A stretch of 64,000 bases of DNA from JAFAXD01 sp963833605. GTDB taxonomy: Bacteria; Pseudomonadota; Alphaproteobacteria; Rhizobiales; Xanthobacteraceae. The DNA lies in assembly GCA_963833605.1 (NCBI GenBank), contig CAWHYZ010000029.1, forward strand, positions 1-64,000, written 5' to 3'. A program made the translations under genes and the position numbers. The notes beneath the pieces were generated by a model. That model was given only the letters and a program-made list of their open reading frames with translations. It made no database searches and was not told the origin of the DNA. Positions 33,185 through 42,015 of this stretch are shown one piece after another; position 1 is the stretch's first letter; every line of letters starts with the position of its first letter.

Positions 33185-34476
33185 GCGAGCGGTTGCCGGC
33201 ATCGCTCGCGCTTTACCGGTTTGCCACCCGAGCTGCGACCCCATTTGCCAACCAGCTGCTGCGGCATCGATTGAAGCAGGGCAAGGAGCATTCCGTGCGA
33301 CTGCCGGAACGGCGCGGGGAGAGCGATGTGCCGCGGCCGGATGGTGCATTGGTATGGGTGCATGGCGCGAGCGTCGGCGAACTCGTCGCCGCCTTCCCGC
33401 TGGTGGAACGGATCAGGGCGCGCGGCCTGCCGCTGCTGGTCACCTCCGGCACGGTAACGTCGGCCGCAATAGCGCGGCAGCGTCTCCCGCCCGGGGTAAT
33501 CCATCAGTTTGTTCCCCTTGACGCGCCAGGTTTCGTCACCCGCTTTCTCGATCACTGGCAGCCGCGGCTTGCCTTGTTCATCGAGTCCGATCTGTGGCCC
33601 AACCTGATCATCGCGTGCGGGCAACGCGCAATTCCGCTGATCCTGATCAACGGCCGGCTATCCGAGCGCTCCTACAAACGTTGGCGTTTCATGCCCAGCC
33701 TGATCGGCGCGCTGCTGGCGAACTTCGATCTTTGCCTGGTGCGCTCGCGCGACGATGCCAGGCGCTATGGCGAGCTCGGCGCACCGCGAGTCACCATCGT
33801 CGGCAATCTCAAGCTCGACGTGCCGCCGCTTCCGGTCGACGAGAACAAGCGGGCGGCGCTCGCGACTGCGCTCTCCGGTCGCCCCCTGCTGGCCGCCGCC
33901 TCGACCCACGCGGGCGAGGAGCAGGTGATGATCGATGCGCACCGCCGGCTGCGCGCAAGCTTCCCACGCCTGCTGACATTGATTGCTCCGCGCCATCCGG
34001 ACCGGGGCAAGGAGATCGCGAGCCAGATTGCGGCCGCGGGATTCAAAGTATCGCTGCGCTCGGCCGGCAAGCTTCCGGACCCGACGACCGACATCTACGT
34101 GTGCGACACGCTCGGCGAGCTCGGCATGATCTACCGGCTCGCACCGATCGTGTTCATGGGCGGCTCGCTGGTGGCCCATGGCGGGCAAAATCCAATCGAA
34201 GCGATCAAGCTCGGCGCCGCCATCCTGCACGGCCCGTTCATTTCGAACTTTGCCGAGATCTACGCGGCGCTCGACGGTGCCAAGGGCGCCGACCTCGTCG
34301 GCGACACCGACCGCCTCGCCAAGCAGGCGGGCTTGTGGCTCAAGGACGAGGCGGCGCGCCGGCGCATCGTCGCGGCCGGGCAGAAGACCGTGGACGGGCT
34401 CGGCGGCGCACTCGAGCGCACGCTGGCGGCGCTCGACCCATATCTGCTGCAGCTGCGCCTCGAACACCATGCGTGA
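33181..34476 (+). CDS. waaA: 3-deoxy-D-manno-octulosonic acid (Kdo) transferase, 431 aa
   Basis: A GT-B glycosyltransferase that adds Kdo to lipid IVA at the inner membrane. The sequence shows LPASLALYRFATRAATPFAN (membrane-proximal N-terminus), ALVWVHGASVGELVAAFPLV with the catalytic Glu region, LFIESDLWPNLIIACGQRAI, LINGRLSERSYKRW, then in the C-domain LLAAASTHAGEEQVMIDAHR and PIVFMGGSLVAHGGQNPIEA. Full length. Overlaps DUF374 by 4 bp and lpxK by 8 bp. Confidence 0.95.
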   Translation: MSERLPASLALYRFATRAATPFANQLLRHRLKQGKEHSVRLPERRGESDVPRPDGALVWVHGASVGELVAAFPLVERIRARGLPLLVTSGTVTSAAIARQRLPPGVIHQFVPLDAPGFVTRFLDHWQPRLALFIESDLWPNLIIACGQRAIPLILINGRLSERSYKRWRFMPSLIGALLANFDLCLVRSRDDARRYGELGAPRVTIVGNLKLDVPPLPVDENKRAALATALSGRPLLAAASTHAGEEQVMIDAHRRLRASFPRLLTLIAPRHPDRGKEIASQIAAAGFKVSLRSAGKLPDPTTDIYVCDTLGELGMIYRLAPIVFMGGSLVAHGGQNPIEAIKLGAAILHGPFISNFAEIYAALDGAKGADLVGDTDRLAKQAGLWLKDEAARRRIVAAGQKTVDGLGGALERTLAALDPYLLQLRLEHHA

Positions 34477-35752
34477 ACCGCGCTTCTGGCGCCAGGACGG
34501 CGCGCCGGCGCGACTGCTCGCCCCGATCGCTGTGATTTACGGCATGATTACCGGAGCCCGCATGGGACGAGCGGGCGCGCGCGCGGGCGTTCCGGTCTTC
34601 TGCGTCGGCAATCTCACGCTCGGCGGCGCCGGCAAGACGCCGACCGCGATCGTGCTCGCCAAGCTGTTGATCGCCGACGGCGCAAAGCCATTCTTCCTCA
34701 GTCGCGGCTATGGCGGCGCGCTCGCCGGCCCGGTGCGGGTTACCGCCCTGCATCGCGCCGCCGAGGTGGGCGACGAACCGCTGCTGCTCGTAAAAACCGC
34801 TCCGACCATCGTGGCGCGCGACCGAGTCCGCGGCGCGGCGCTCGCGGTCGCCGAAGGGGCGAGCTCAATCGTGATGGATGACGGTTTTCAGAACCCATCG
34901 CTCACCAAGGATTTCGCGCTGATCGTCGTCGACGGCGAGCTTGGCATCGGCAACGGGCGCGTCTTTCCGACCGGGCCTCTGCGCGCGCCGCTCGACGCGC
35001 AGCTCGCGCGGGCGAGCGCGTTGCTGGTGATCGGCGATGCGAAGGCTTCGGCGCTCGGTGTGATCGAGCAGGCAAAGGCACGCGGGCTTCCGGTCCTCCA
35101 CGGCCGGCTGGTGCCTGATCCCGCGACCGTGGCCGCGCTCACGGGGAAGAAGATCCTGGCCTTTGCCGGCATCGCGCATCCGGAGAAATTCTTTGCGACC
35201 CTCGCGGCTGCCGGTATCGCGGCGCCAGTGACGCGCGGCTTTCCGGACCACCATGTCTACACGGCGGCCGAAGCAAAGGAGCTGTTGCAGACGGCACGGC
35301 GGGAAGGATTGTTGTTGCTGACAACAGACAAGGATTTTGCACGCATCGAGGACGATGACGATGCGGCCGGCCTGAAGAGCATGACAGCGGCGTTGACCGT
35401 CAACCTCACTCTCGATGACGAAGAGACGATCAGAAAGTTTGACGTCGGGAATTGCAGCCGGCTGACGAAGGCAAATCATTCATTACCTTCATCAGCACGG
35501 CTGCAGGCCGGTATTTGTTGCTCCTACGCCGCTGACGTCAATCGGCTCGGCTTTGCCCCAACCGCCACCGCGAATGCCGGCCGGGCTTCGACGACCCCTT
35601 GCCAGCGTGAGAGATTTTCCAATGCCGGCTTCTCGATCGGAAACGCGAGGCAGCGTTTGGTGATCGGCGCGAGCGCAATGTCGGCAATGGTCAGGCGATC
35701 GAGTGCGAACCATTGCCGGCCCGCCAGGTGCCCATCGGCGATCTTGAGCTGA
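34469..35752 (+). CDS. lpxK: tetraacyldisaccharide 4'-kinase with frameshifted C-terminus
   Basis: LpxK phosphorylates lipid A disaccharide at the 4' position at the inner membrane. The P-loop VGNLTLGGAGKTPTAIVLAK near residue 50, FFLSRGYGGALAG, the MDDGFQNPSL block and HHVYTAAEAKELL are intact. The protein should end near residue 340: in the alternative frame KFVTSGIAAG then TGA near 35465. Here one base appears missing at TTTGACG, about 35441, so the frame runs on about 95 residues, antisense to the GST gene, to 35752. The core is complete; activity is plausible but the tail is foreign. Confidence 0.9.
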   Translation: MREPRFWRQDGAPARLLAPIAVIYGMITGARMGRAGARAGVPVFCVGNLTLGGAGKTPTAIVLAKLLIADGAKPFFLSRGYGGALAGPVRVTALHRAAEVGDEPLLLVKTAPTIVARDRVRGAALAVAEGASSIVMDDGFQNPSLTKDFALIVVDGELGIGNGRVFPTGPLRAPLDAQLARASALLVIGDAKASALGVIEQAKARGLPVLHGRLVPDPATVAALTGKKILAFAGIAHPEKFFATLAAAGIAAPVTRGFPDHHVYTAAEAKELLQTARREGLLLLTTDKDFARIEDDDDAAGLKSMTAALTVNLTLDDEETIRKFDVGNCSRLTKANHSLPSSARLQAGICCSYAADVNRLGFAPTATANAGRASTTPCQRERFSNAGFSIGNARQRLVIGASAMSAMVRRSSANHCRPARCPSAILS

Positions 35753-36153
35753 GCGACGAGATCGGCGGCCTGCGTCGCGAAATCGGGATGGCGCTCGGAA
35801 GCCGGCTTGCTGGCTTCGCGGAACACTCCGAGGAACGGCGCATTGAGCGCGCCCAGGAGCCAGTCCATCCAGCGCTCGACCAGGGTGCGATCCGCCGGGT
35901 TTGCGCCTGTGAGCTGCGGCCCGTGGGTCGCGGCCAAGTACCGCAAAATAGTGTGCGATTCCCAGATCGCGAGCTCACCATCGACAAGCGTCGGAACCTT
36001 GGCGTTGGGATTAAGCCGGCGATAGGCATCGGTCTGGGTGTTGTTGAACTGGCGCCCGTAATCCTCGCGCACGTAGGGCAGGCCGAGCTCTTCCAGCATG
36101 AAGATGACCTTCTGGACGTTTCCCGAGGTCTGGCGGCCGAGCAAGCGCAGCAT
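35524..36153 (-). CDS. glutathione S-transferase family protein, about 209 aa
   Basis: The N-terminal thioredoxin fold reads MLRLLGRQTSGNVQKVIFML (SxN glutathione site), VPTLVDGELAIWESHTILRY (ES motif). The C-terminal all-helical domain includes FALDRLTIADIALAPITKR (N-capping box). Start ATG 36153 is chosen because GGAGG precedes it; an ATG 12 bases earlier is possible. As the last gene of an operon headed by a gentisate-dioxygenase-like cupin, it could be the GSH-dependent maleylpyruvate isomerase (inference). Its 3' end overlaps the run-on end of lpxK. Confidence 0.85.
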   Translation of the reverse strand: MLRLLGRQTSGNVQKVIFMLEELGLPYVREDYGRQFNNTQTDAYRRLNPNAKVPTLVDGELAIWESHTILRYLAATHGPQLTGANPADRTLVERWMDWLLGALNAPFLGVFREASKPASERHPDFATQAADLVAQLKIADGHLAGRQWFALDRLTIADIALAPITKRCLAFPIEKPALENLSRWQGVVEARPAFAVAVGAKPSRLTSAA

Positions 36154-36179
36154 GGCGTCCTCCATTGCAACAATTCAAA

Positions 36180-37220
36180 TCAGCGTTTCAGCGCGTTCGC
36201 CTTGGTCAGGAACGCGTCGGTGAAGGCAGCGGAAGCATCGATCGTCTGCTTCATCGCGCCCTGATCGACCAGGATCTTGACCGTCTTTTGCCAACGCTCG
36301 TTGGTCATCCAGCCGATGCCGTTGGCCTTGGTCTCGTTGCTGAAGAATGTCGACTTGATGTCCGCGTCGATCTGCTGAACCAGCACGTCGCGCTTGGGCG
36401 CATACTCCGGATTGGCGCGCACGATGATGTCGGCGGCCTCGCGCGGGTTCTGCACAACGTCGGCGAAAGCCCGCATGTAGGCGTTGACGAAGCGCTGCAC
36501 CAGATCGGCCCGTTCGGCGAGCACCTTGGCGGCCGTAAACAGCCCCGAGCCATAGACCGTGTAACCGAAATCCGAGCCGAGCATGATCGAGAGCGAGCCC
36601 GGGCCGCCGGCCTTGGCCTCGAGCTCGGGCACTTCGGCGTCGATGTAGCCGGGCACGGCGTCGACGCGCCCGAGCAGCAGATAATTTTCGTAAGGCGGCG
36701 TCACCGTGCTTTGCTTGATGTCTTCGAGCGTCATGCCGTTGGCGGCGAGAAACGCCTTCAGAAACACATAGGTCGAACCGGACGGCTGCACCCCGATGTT
36801 GAGGCCCTTGAGATCCTGCGGCTTGGCGAGCTTGTGCTTGCTGGCGAGCGCCAGCATGGCGAGCGGACTGTTCTGATTGACGGCTGCAAGTGCGACGACC
36901 GGAACCTCCTGCGAGCGCGCCACCGCGAGCGTCGGCAGGTCGCCAAATCCGAACTCGGCGTTGCCGTTGCCGACGAGCCGCATGGCATTGGGCGAGCCGG
37001 TTCCCTTCTGGATCGCCGTGAGATCGATGTTGTTCTGGGCAAAGTAGCCCTTCTCCTTGGCGACGAAGAACATCGCGTGATTGCCGCGCACCACGTAGTC
37101 GAGCTGCACGGTGACCTGATCGGCCGCCGCGGCGGCCGAACTCCATCCGATTGCGGCGGCGAACGCAACGAGCATGGCGGACAACGGGACGAACCGGCGC
37201 AAGGCGGACAAGTAACACAT
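36180..37220 (-). CDS. ABC transporter substrate-binding protein, NMT1/SsuA type, 346 aa
   Basis: ATG at 37220 follows GAGGAAAAC. A signal peptide (MCYLSALRRFVPLSAMLVAF ... SAAAAA) precedes a periplasmic-binding fold with VQLDYVVRGNHAMFFVAKEK, GTGSPNAMRLVGNGNAEFGF and LNIGVQPSGSTYVFLKAFLA. This class delivers nitrate, sulfonates, pyrimidine precursors or aromatic acids. It is 40 bp downstream of the permease, completing a permease-ATPase-binding protein set. The ligand is unknown; the setting suggests an aromatic or other organic acid. Confidence 0.9.
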   Translation of the reverse strand: MCYLSALRRFVPLSAMLVAFAAAIGWSSAAAAADQVTVQLDYVVRGNHAMFFVAKEKGYFAQNNIDLTAIQKGTGSPNAMRLVGNGNAEFGFGDLPTLAVARSQEVPVVALAAVNQNSPLAMLALASKHKLAKPQDLKGLNIGVQPSGSTYVFLKAFLAANGMTLEDIKQSTVTPPYENYLLLGRVDAVPGYIDAEVPELEAKAGGPGSLSIMLGSDFGYTVYGSGLFTAAKVLAERADLVQRFVNAYMRAFADVVQNPREAADIIVRANPEYAPKRDVLVQQIDADIKSTFFSNETKANGIGWMTNERWQKTVKILVDQGAMKQTIDASAAFTDAFLTKANALKR

Positions 37221-37260
37221 GTTTTCCTCACTTTTTGACGACATCAGGCCTCGATCTAAA

Positions 37261-38106
37261 TTAGTGTCCCGCTTCGGGCTGTGCCTGGTCAAACTTCGGC
37301 GACCAGGGGATCAGCAGCCGTTCGGCAAATTCCACCAGATAGTAGAAAAAAAGTCCAAGCACCGAAACCACGACCAACGCGGCGAACACCAGCGGCGTGT
37401 CGAGCTGGGTCGAGGCAAACTGAATCATATAGCCGAGCCCGGCGGACGCGCCGGCGAATTCGCCGACGATCGCGCCGATCACGCTGAAGGTGATCGCGAC
37501 CTTGAGCCCGGCCATGAGATGCGGCAGCGAATGGGGGATGCGCACGCGGCGCAAAATCTCGCCCCGACTGGCGCCAACCGACTGCATCAAGGCGACGAAC
37601 GACGGCTCGACCGATTGCAAACCCGCCAGCATGTCGATCGCAACCGGAAAGAAAGCGATCACCACGATCAGCAAAACCTTGGGAGCGAGATCGTAGCCGA
37701 ACCAAAGGATGAAGATCGGCGCGAGCGCGACCTTAGGCACGTTCTGGAACAGCACGACCAGCGGGTAGAGCGCCTTGCCGAACCGCTCGAAGCGGACGAT
37801 CACCAGGGCGACCGCAATCCCGACCACCGCTGCCAGCACAAACCCGACCAGCACCTCGACCGCCGTCGCTTTGCTGGCCGCTGCGAGCGCAGCGCGGGAC
37901 TCGATCAGCGCAACCACGATCGCCGACGGCGCCGGGATGACGAAGGTTGGAATGTTGAACAGCCGCACAGCGAGTTCCCAGACGACGAGCACCGCGACCG
38001 CAAGTCCAATCGCGGGCAGGACGCCGGAGGCGCTTTGCCGCGCGTCGGCGAGCCACGAGCGCTCAATGGCCTCGACATCGCCGGCGCAATTCTGGGCAAG
38101 GGTCAT
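37261..38106 (-). CDS. ABC transporter permease, SsuC/TauC type, 281 aa
   Basis: Start MTLAQNCAGDVEAIERSWLA at 38106, overlapping the ATPase stop by 4 bp. Six membrane segments are visible, including GVLPAIGLAVAVLVVWELAV and GFVLAAVVGIAVALVIV. The EAA-type coupling loop is SVGASRGEILRRVRIPHSLP, near residue 190. It forms the inner-membrane channel with the ATPase (38103-38948) and the binding protein (36180-37220). Confidence 0.92.
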   Translation of the reverse strand: MTLAQNCAGDVEAIERSWLADARQSASGVLPAIGLAVAVLVVWELAVRLFNIPTFVIPAPSAIVVALIESRAALAAASKATAVEVLVGFVLAAVVGIAVALVIVRFERFGKALYPLVVLFQNVPKVALAPIFILWFGYDLAPKVLLIVVIAFFPVAIDMLAGLQSVEPSFVALMQSVGASRGEILRRVRIPHSLPHLMAGLKVAITFSVIGAIVGEFAGASAGLGYMIQFASTQLDTPLVFAALVVVSVLGLFFYYLVEFAERLLIPWSPKFDQAQPEAGH

Positions 38107-38948
38107 GGCGCTAGCCTTGCGGTGCGGTGGCTCTCGATCAGGAGCGCACGCAGCCGAGCTTCCGCGCTGGTGAAAGCCGGATCGGTCAGGCACGCGTCCG
38201 TGCGCGGGTCGGGCAGTGTAACCGGGATGGTCTCGATGATTCGGGCAGGGCGGCCGCCAAGCACGTGCACCTCACGCGACAGGAACACCGCCTCATCGAT
38301 CGAGTGGGTGACCAGGACGACGGTTTTGCCGGTGCGCTCCCAAATGTCGAGCAGGCATTGGCGCATCTCTTCGCGGGTGATCGCGTCGAGCGCTCCGAAT
38401 GGCTCGTCCATGAGCAGGACTTGCGGATCGAGCGCAAGCGCACGCGCAATCGCCACGCGCTGTCGCATGCCGCCGGAGAGCTGCGAGGGCCGCTTGCCCT
38501 CGGCGTCGTCGAGCCCGACGAGGCGCAGCATGTCGCGCGCCCGCGCCAAGGCGGCATGACGCGCGATCGAATTCTCGCCGGTCATCTGCAGGAACGCGGC
38601 GTTCTCGAGCGCATTCTTCCAAGGCAGCAAGGTCGCGTCCTGAAACACGAGACCGATCATGCGCTGTCGCGCGGCCTCCTGCGGGGCAAGCCCCGCCACC
38701 ATGACGTCGCCTTGCGTCGGGCGCAGCAGGCCGGCCAGGACCTTGAGCAGCGTGCTCTTGCCGCAGCCGGACGGCCCGATCAGGGACACGAAGCTCCCCT
38801 TCGGAATGGCGAGGTCGATGTCGGAGAGGACGCGCTGGCGCAGCCCGCCGTGGACGAAATCGATCGCAACCCCGCGTACCACGACGTGGGGCGCCGGTAC
38901 GTCTGGCGCGGGAAAGCCCGCCGGCACCACCGGATGCGGCGCGGACAT
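38103..38948 (-). CDS. ABC transporter ATPase, SsuB/TauB type, 281 aa
   Basis: Walker A LIGPSGCGKSTLLKVLAGLL, Q-loop GLVFQDATLLPWKNALENAA, signature QLSGGMRQRVAIARALALDP, Walker B QVLLMDEPFGALDAITREE and H-loop VVLVTHSIDEAVFLS are all present. The start MSAPHPVVPAGFPAPDV at 38948 leaves a 28-bp gap to RidA upstream; longer upstream frames are low-complexity and rejected. It energises the NMT1-type transporter. Confidence 0.93.
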   Translation of the reverse strand: MSAPHPVVPAGFPAPDVPAPHVVVRGVAIDFVHGGLRQRVLSDIDLAIPKGSFVSLIGPSGCGKSTLLKVLAGLLRPTQGDVMVAGLAPQEAARQRMIGLVFQDATLLPWKNALENAAFLQMTGENSIARHAALARARDMLRLVGLDDAEGKRPSQLSGGMRQRVAIARALALDPQVLLMDEPFGALDAITREEMRQCLLDIWERTGKTVVLVTHSIDEAVFLSREVHVLGGRPARIIETIPVTLPDPRTDACLTDPAFTSAEARLRALLIESHRTARLAP

Positions 38949-38976
38949 GGCGCTCACGGGGCGCGGCGCCCGGCCA

Positions 38977-39384
38977 TCAGGGACGCACCGGCTTGTAGGC
39001 GACTGCGTCCATCTCGATCTTGGTATTGATGACGGCGCGCGCCTCGACGGTGGTGCGGGCCAAGACCGCGTCCTTGAAGTGTTCGGCGAACACCTTGTTG
39101 TAGCGGCCGAAGTCGCGCGCATCCTCGAGATAGGTCGTGACCCGCACCACATCCGAGAGCGCCGCGCCCTCCTCCGCCAGGATGCGTGCGATCGCCATGA
39201 TGGTTCCCTTGGTTTCGTCCTCGATGGTGCCAGCGATCATGTTGCCGTCCGCATCCTTGGCGACCTGACCCGATACGAAGATGAAGTCGCCGGCCCGCAC
39301 CGCCGGATGAAACGGCAGGTTCGGGTTCTTCTTGCCGATCGGGTAGACATCGTTGCGTTTCGTCTTCGCGCTGGTGTCGTTCAT
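38977..39384 (-). CDS. RidA/YjgF family protein, 135 aa
   Basis: Start MNDTSAKTKRNDVYPIGKKN at 39384. The family core is clear: HPAVRAGDFIFVSGQVAKDA, then GTIMAIARILAEEGAALSDV, VRVTTYLEDARDFGRYNKVF and ARTTVEARAVINTKIEMDAV with the Arg that binds carboxylates. RidA enzymes hydrolyse reactive imines or enamines; related members act in pyrimidine and aromatic breakdown. It ends 28 bp before the ABC ATPase, so it is in the same operon and probably handles a pathway intermediate. Confidence 0.92.
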   Translation of the reverse strand: MNDTSAKTKRNDVYPIGKKNPNLPFHPAVRAGDFIFVSGQVAKDADGNMIAGTIEDETKGTIMAIARILAEEGAALSDVVRVTTYLEDARDFGRYNKVFAEHFKDAVLARTTVEARAVINTKIEMDAVAYKPVRP

Positions 39385-39395
39385 CGTTGCAATCC

Positions 39396-40526
39396 TCACG
39401 CCATTACGTTGGTCTCGATAATGTCGACCCCGGAGACGCGGTCGACCAGGTAGATCAGGCCGCGATCATCGATGGTCACGTCATTGGAGGATGGCCGATC
39501 GGCGCCCGGCGCCGGGTCGGGCAGGAAGTGACCGACCTCCTTCGGAGCAAACGGGTCGGCGACATCGACGAGCCGCAGCCCCTGGGCAAACCATGCGAAC
39601 GGCAGAACCGTGCCGGTGAAGCGTTCGGACGGCTGATGGCAGCCGGTCATGGGCGGTTGCGGGCTGCCGTCGCGATCAAGTCCGGGGACCTGGAAGGTCG
39701 CGATCGGAAGCGGCAGGGTTTCCTGGGTGATGTCGAACACCCACGCGAAGGCTGGCGGCGCCGGCCGCAGCTTCGCCACATCCTCGTCGGCCACGATCAT
39801 GATTTTACGGCCCTTCAACAATTGCGGCATCACCAGGCAGGTGTGGGTCGGATGCGGGAATGCTGGGCTGGTGTTGAGCTGCGATATGAGCTTGGGCTTG
39901 GCCATGTCGGCGATGTCGAGAATGAAAAACCCGTGATGCCAGTAGCTCACATAGAGACGATTGCCGACCCGCAGCGGATGGTGGCAGCGCGGTGCGACGC
40001 CGTCGCGCCACGGATAGTTCTCGCCACCCGCTTCCCATTGGCCCGGAATCCACCAGCGGCCGACCTCGACCGGTCGCGCCGGATCGGCGAGATCGAGGAT
40101 CATCACGATGTTGCCGACATAGCCCGGCGCGGTCGGCGAGATGTAGGCGTAGCGGCCGTCGAAATCGAAGCGATGCACGCCGCCGCCCGGCGTCAACCAT
40201 TGCGAGATCAGTTTCGGCGCGCCCGGGCGGGCCACGTCGTAGATGAAGAGCCCGCCGCCGATATCGCTGGTGCTCGATTTGCCGAATTTTTCCCGATTGA
40301 CCAGCATGAGGCCATTGGCGACCCGCACCTTGTGGGAATGCCAGCCTTCGGGAACATCGATGCGGGCCAGCAGGCGGGGAAGGTGCGGTTCGGACACGTC
40401 GATGATGGTGGTGCCGCTGGTCGGGCGCATGTGGCCGACATAAAGCGTGCGGTCCTCGACCCAGACCTGGCCGCCGCCGGGGCAGTCGATGTGGGATACG
40501 AGCCTGGTGTTGTAGGCGCTCGGCAC
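39396..40526 (-). CDS. LVIVD-repeat beta-propeller protein, 376 aa
   Basis: Repeated blades of the LVIVD type: GHMRPTSGTTIIDVSEPHLP, GGGLFIYDVARPGAPKLISQ, NIVMILDLADPARPVEVGRW, GFFILDIADMAKPKLISQLN and QGLRLVDVADPFAPKEVGHF. No signal peptide. A conserved His/Asp-rich stretch, EGWHSHKVRVANGLMLVN, may bind metal (inference). The start is GTG 40526; the frame is open upstream to a TAG near 40582 with no better start. Proteins of this type often accompany aromatic-degradation operons but have no proven reaction. Confidence 0.85.
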   Translation of the reverse strand: MPSAYNTRLVSHIDCPGGGQVWVEDRTLYVGHMRPTSGTTIIDVSEPHLPRLLARIDVPEGWHSHKVRVANGLMLVNREKFGKSSTSDIGGGLFIYDVARPGAPKLISQWLTPGGGVHRFDFDGRYAYISPTAPGYVGNIVMILDLADPARPVEVGRWWIPGQWEAGGENYPWRDGVAPRCHHPLRVGNRLYVSYWHHGFFILDIADMAKPKLISQLNTSPAFPHPTHTCLVMPQLLKGRKIMIVADEDVAKLRPAPPAFAWVFDITQETLPLPIATFQVPGLDRDGSPQPPMTGCHQPSERFTGTVLPFAWFAQGLRLVDVADPFAPKEVGHFLPDPAPGADRPSSNDVTIDDRGLIYLVDRVSGVDIIETNVMA

Positions 40527-40644
40527 GGGTGCGTACTCGGTTAGCTTAAGACACGAGTTAGTGCCGCCGATTTGAAGTTCCTAAAGCCATTGCAGCAGGC
40601 TCCGGAAGCGGGGCACTTGTCTCGGGCGCCGGCTGGAACCAGCA

Positions 40645-41799
40645 TCAGCCGATGCGAACGGTGTCGCCCGACGGGTTGCGGCCCCATTTCTTGTAGAGGT
40701 CGAGCTTCTTGAGCGTCGGCTCGTCGCTCGCCACAAACAGCAACAGCGGATCCGTGGCGGACGAATTGACGTGCTCGAACCACGAGCCGCCCGGCACCGC
40801 CAGGGTATCGAACGCGTTCCAGTCGAAGCGCTGCCCGTCGACGATCGAATAGCCCTTGCCCTCGAACGGCGCGACCAACAGGCTTGCGGTCTGCCGCACC
40901 GGCTGCGTGCGCTCGCCCGGACGCAGCATCTGGGCGAAGAACGTGATGGTCTTGAAGACCGGCGCGCCCGTGGTCGGGTCGATATATTCGACCATGAGGG
41001 CATCGTGCGGATCGCCATCCCGATCCTTGTGTCGATCGAGCAGCTCGCGCACCATCTCCCAGCGGTAGACGAACATGGGCGATGAGGTGCCGGCGCCGCG
41101 CTGCTTGCTGGCGAAGCGCGGCAACAGCCCGCCATAGCCGTAGATGCGCTGCGAATAATCGGGCGCAAAGCGCGCGGTCTGCTGCTTCTTCGATACCAGC
41201 TTGCCGTTGTCCATTTCCTTGTAATCGTGTTCGAAGGCGACCGCGTTGAGCGTCTCGACCAGCGGCAGATCGAGTACCGAGAGGTTGAGCGCAGGTTCGT
41301 TGCCGACGGTGCCGTGGTTGTGCCAGGTGTCGTTGGGCGTGAGCACCATGTCGCCCGGCCCGAACACGATATCTTCGCCGTCGACGCCGGTGAAATTGCC
41401 CTTGCCCTTGAGACCGAAGCGAACTGCACTCGGCGTGTGCCGGTGCGGCGGCATGATCTCGTTGGCGTCGTTGAGCCGATAGGCGGTGTACATGGTGCTG
41501 ACCGTGGCGCGCCTGGGCGCCAGACCGGGATTGACCAGGATCAGCGAGCGCCGCTCCGAGTCGTCCATGGTGATGAGCTCGACCGCGCGGTGCAGGATCG
41601 GTTCGATATCCTCGGCGCAGCGCCACAGGAACGGAATCGCCCGCGCCGTCCCCATGAGCTGCTTGATCTCGTCGTGAGCGACATCCGCCGAGGTCGCCCA
41701 GAACGGGAACATGTTCTTCGTCGCGACGTCGTCGTAGAGGGATTTCAGAGCTGCTTCGCGGTTGGGAATGCGGCGCGCGGCGCTCGATCCTGCTGCCAT
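40645..41799 (-). CDS. gentisate 1,2-dioxygenase-like bicupin, 384 aa
   Basis: Two cupin domains. The first carries the Fe site MPPHRHTPSAVRFGLKGKGN, about residue 115, with FGPGDMVLTPNDTWHNHGTV closing it; the second spans about residues 270-370 (LLVAPFEGKGYSIVDGQRF, LAVPGGSWFEHVN). This is the gentisate / 1-hydroxy-2-naphthoate dioxygenase family, which opens hydroxylated rings between the carboxyl and hydroxyl carbons. First gene of a seven-gene minus operon ending with a GST. Preceded by a palindrome at 41829. The exact ring substrate cannot be told. Confidence 0.85.
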   Translation of the reverse strand: MAAGSSAARRIPNREAALKSLYDDVATKNMFPFWATSADVAHDEIKQLMGTARAIPFLWRCAEDIEPILHRAVELITMDDSERRSLILVNPGLAPRRATVSTMYTAYRLNDANEIMPPHRHTPSAVRFGLKGKGNFTGVDGEDIVFGPGDMVLTPNDTWHNHGTVGNEPALNLSVLDLPLVETLNAVAFEHDYKEMDNGKLVSKKQQTARFAPDYSQRIYGYGGLLPRFASKQRGAGTSSPMFVYRWEMVRELLDRHKDRDGDPHDALMVEYIDPTTGAPVFKTITFFAQMLRPGERTQPVRQTASLLVAPFEGKGYSIVDGQRFDWNAFDTLAVPGGSWFEHVNSSATDPLLLFVASDEPTLKKLDLYKKWGRNPSGDTVRIG

Positions 41800-41828
41800 G
41801 ACCACTGCTCCGTTGGAGTTTGGTGGAC

Positions 41829-41843
41829 CATATCATCGATATG
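41829..41843. promoter_or_regulatory. 15-bp palindrome before the dioxygenase operon
   Basis: CATATC-ATC-GATATG, perfect 6-bp arms, 30 bp upstream of the start at 41799 in the 216-bp divergent gap. A candidate operator for a MarR- or GntR-type regulator; no regulator gene is seen next to it. Confidence 0.45.
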
Positions 41844-41961
41844 CCGCACGGCGCCAGCATGGCGGACCTGCGCGTCACGGAAGAACGATGCCCGTGTGCC
41901 CTACCCGCTTTCGTTGCCCGGTGAGATCATTGCGCGCAGGCGCGAGGCGGTCAGTATGCGG

Positions 41962-41978
41962 TGCACAGGCTTTGTGCA
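41962..41978. promoter_or_regulatory. 17-bp palindrome before the FAD monooxygenase gene
   Basis: TGCACA-GGCTT-TGTGCA, perfect 6-bp arms, 38 bp upstream of the start at 42016. Different in sequence from the palindrome at 41829, so the two divergent operons may have separate control. Confidence 0.45.
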
Positions 41979-42015
41979 ACCGAGCTAAGCTGACGATACA
42001 AGGGAGCGCGCGGCC

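Noticed and set aside
37219..38559. 446-codon plus-strand frame opposite the ABC transporter genes
   Set aside because: Shadow frame: the minus strand has a full permease and an ATPase with Walker motifs.
41887..41990. Possible third gene in the divergent dioxygenase/monooxygenase gap
   Set aside because: The frames are short, lack starts with ribosome binding sites, and overlap both palindromes; regulatory DNA is the simpler reading.
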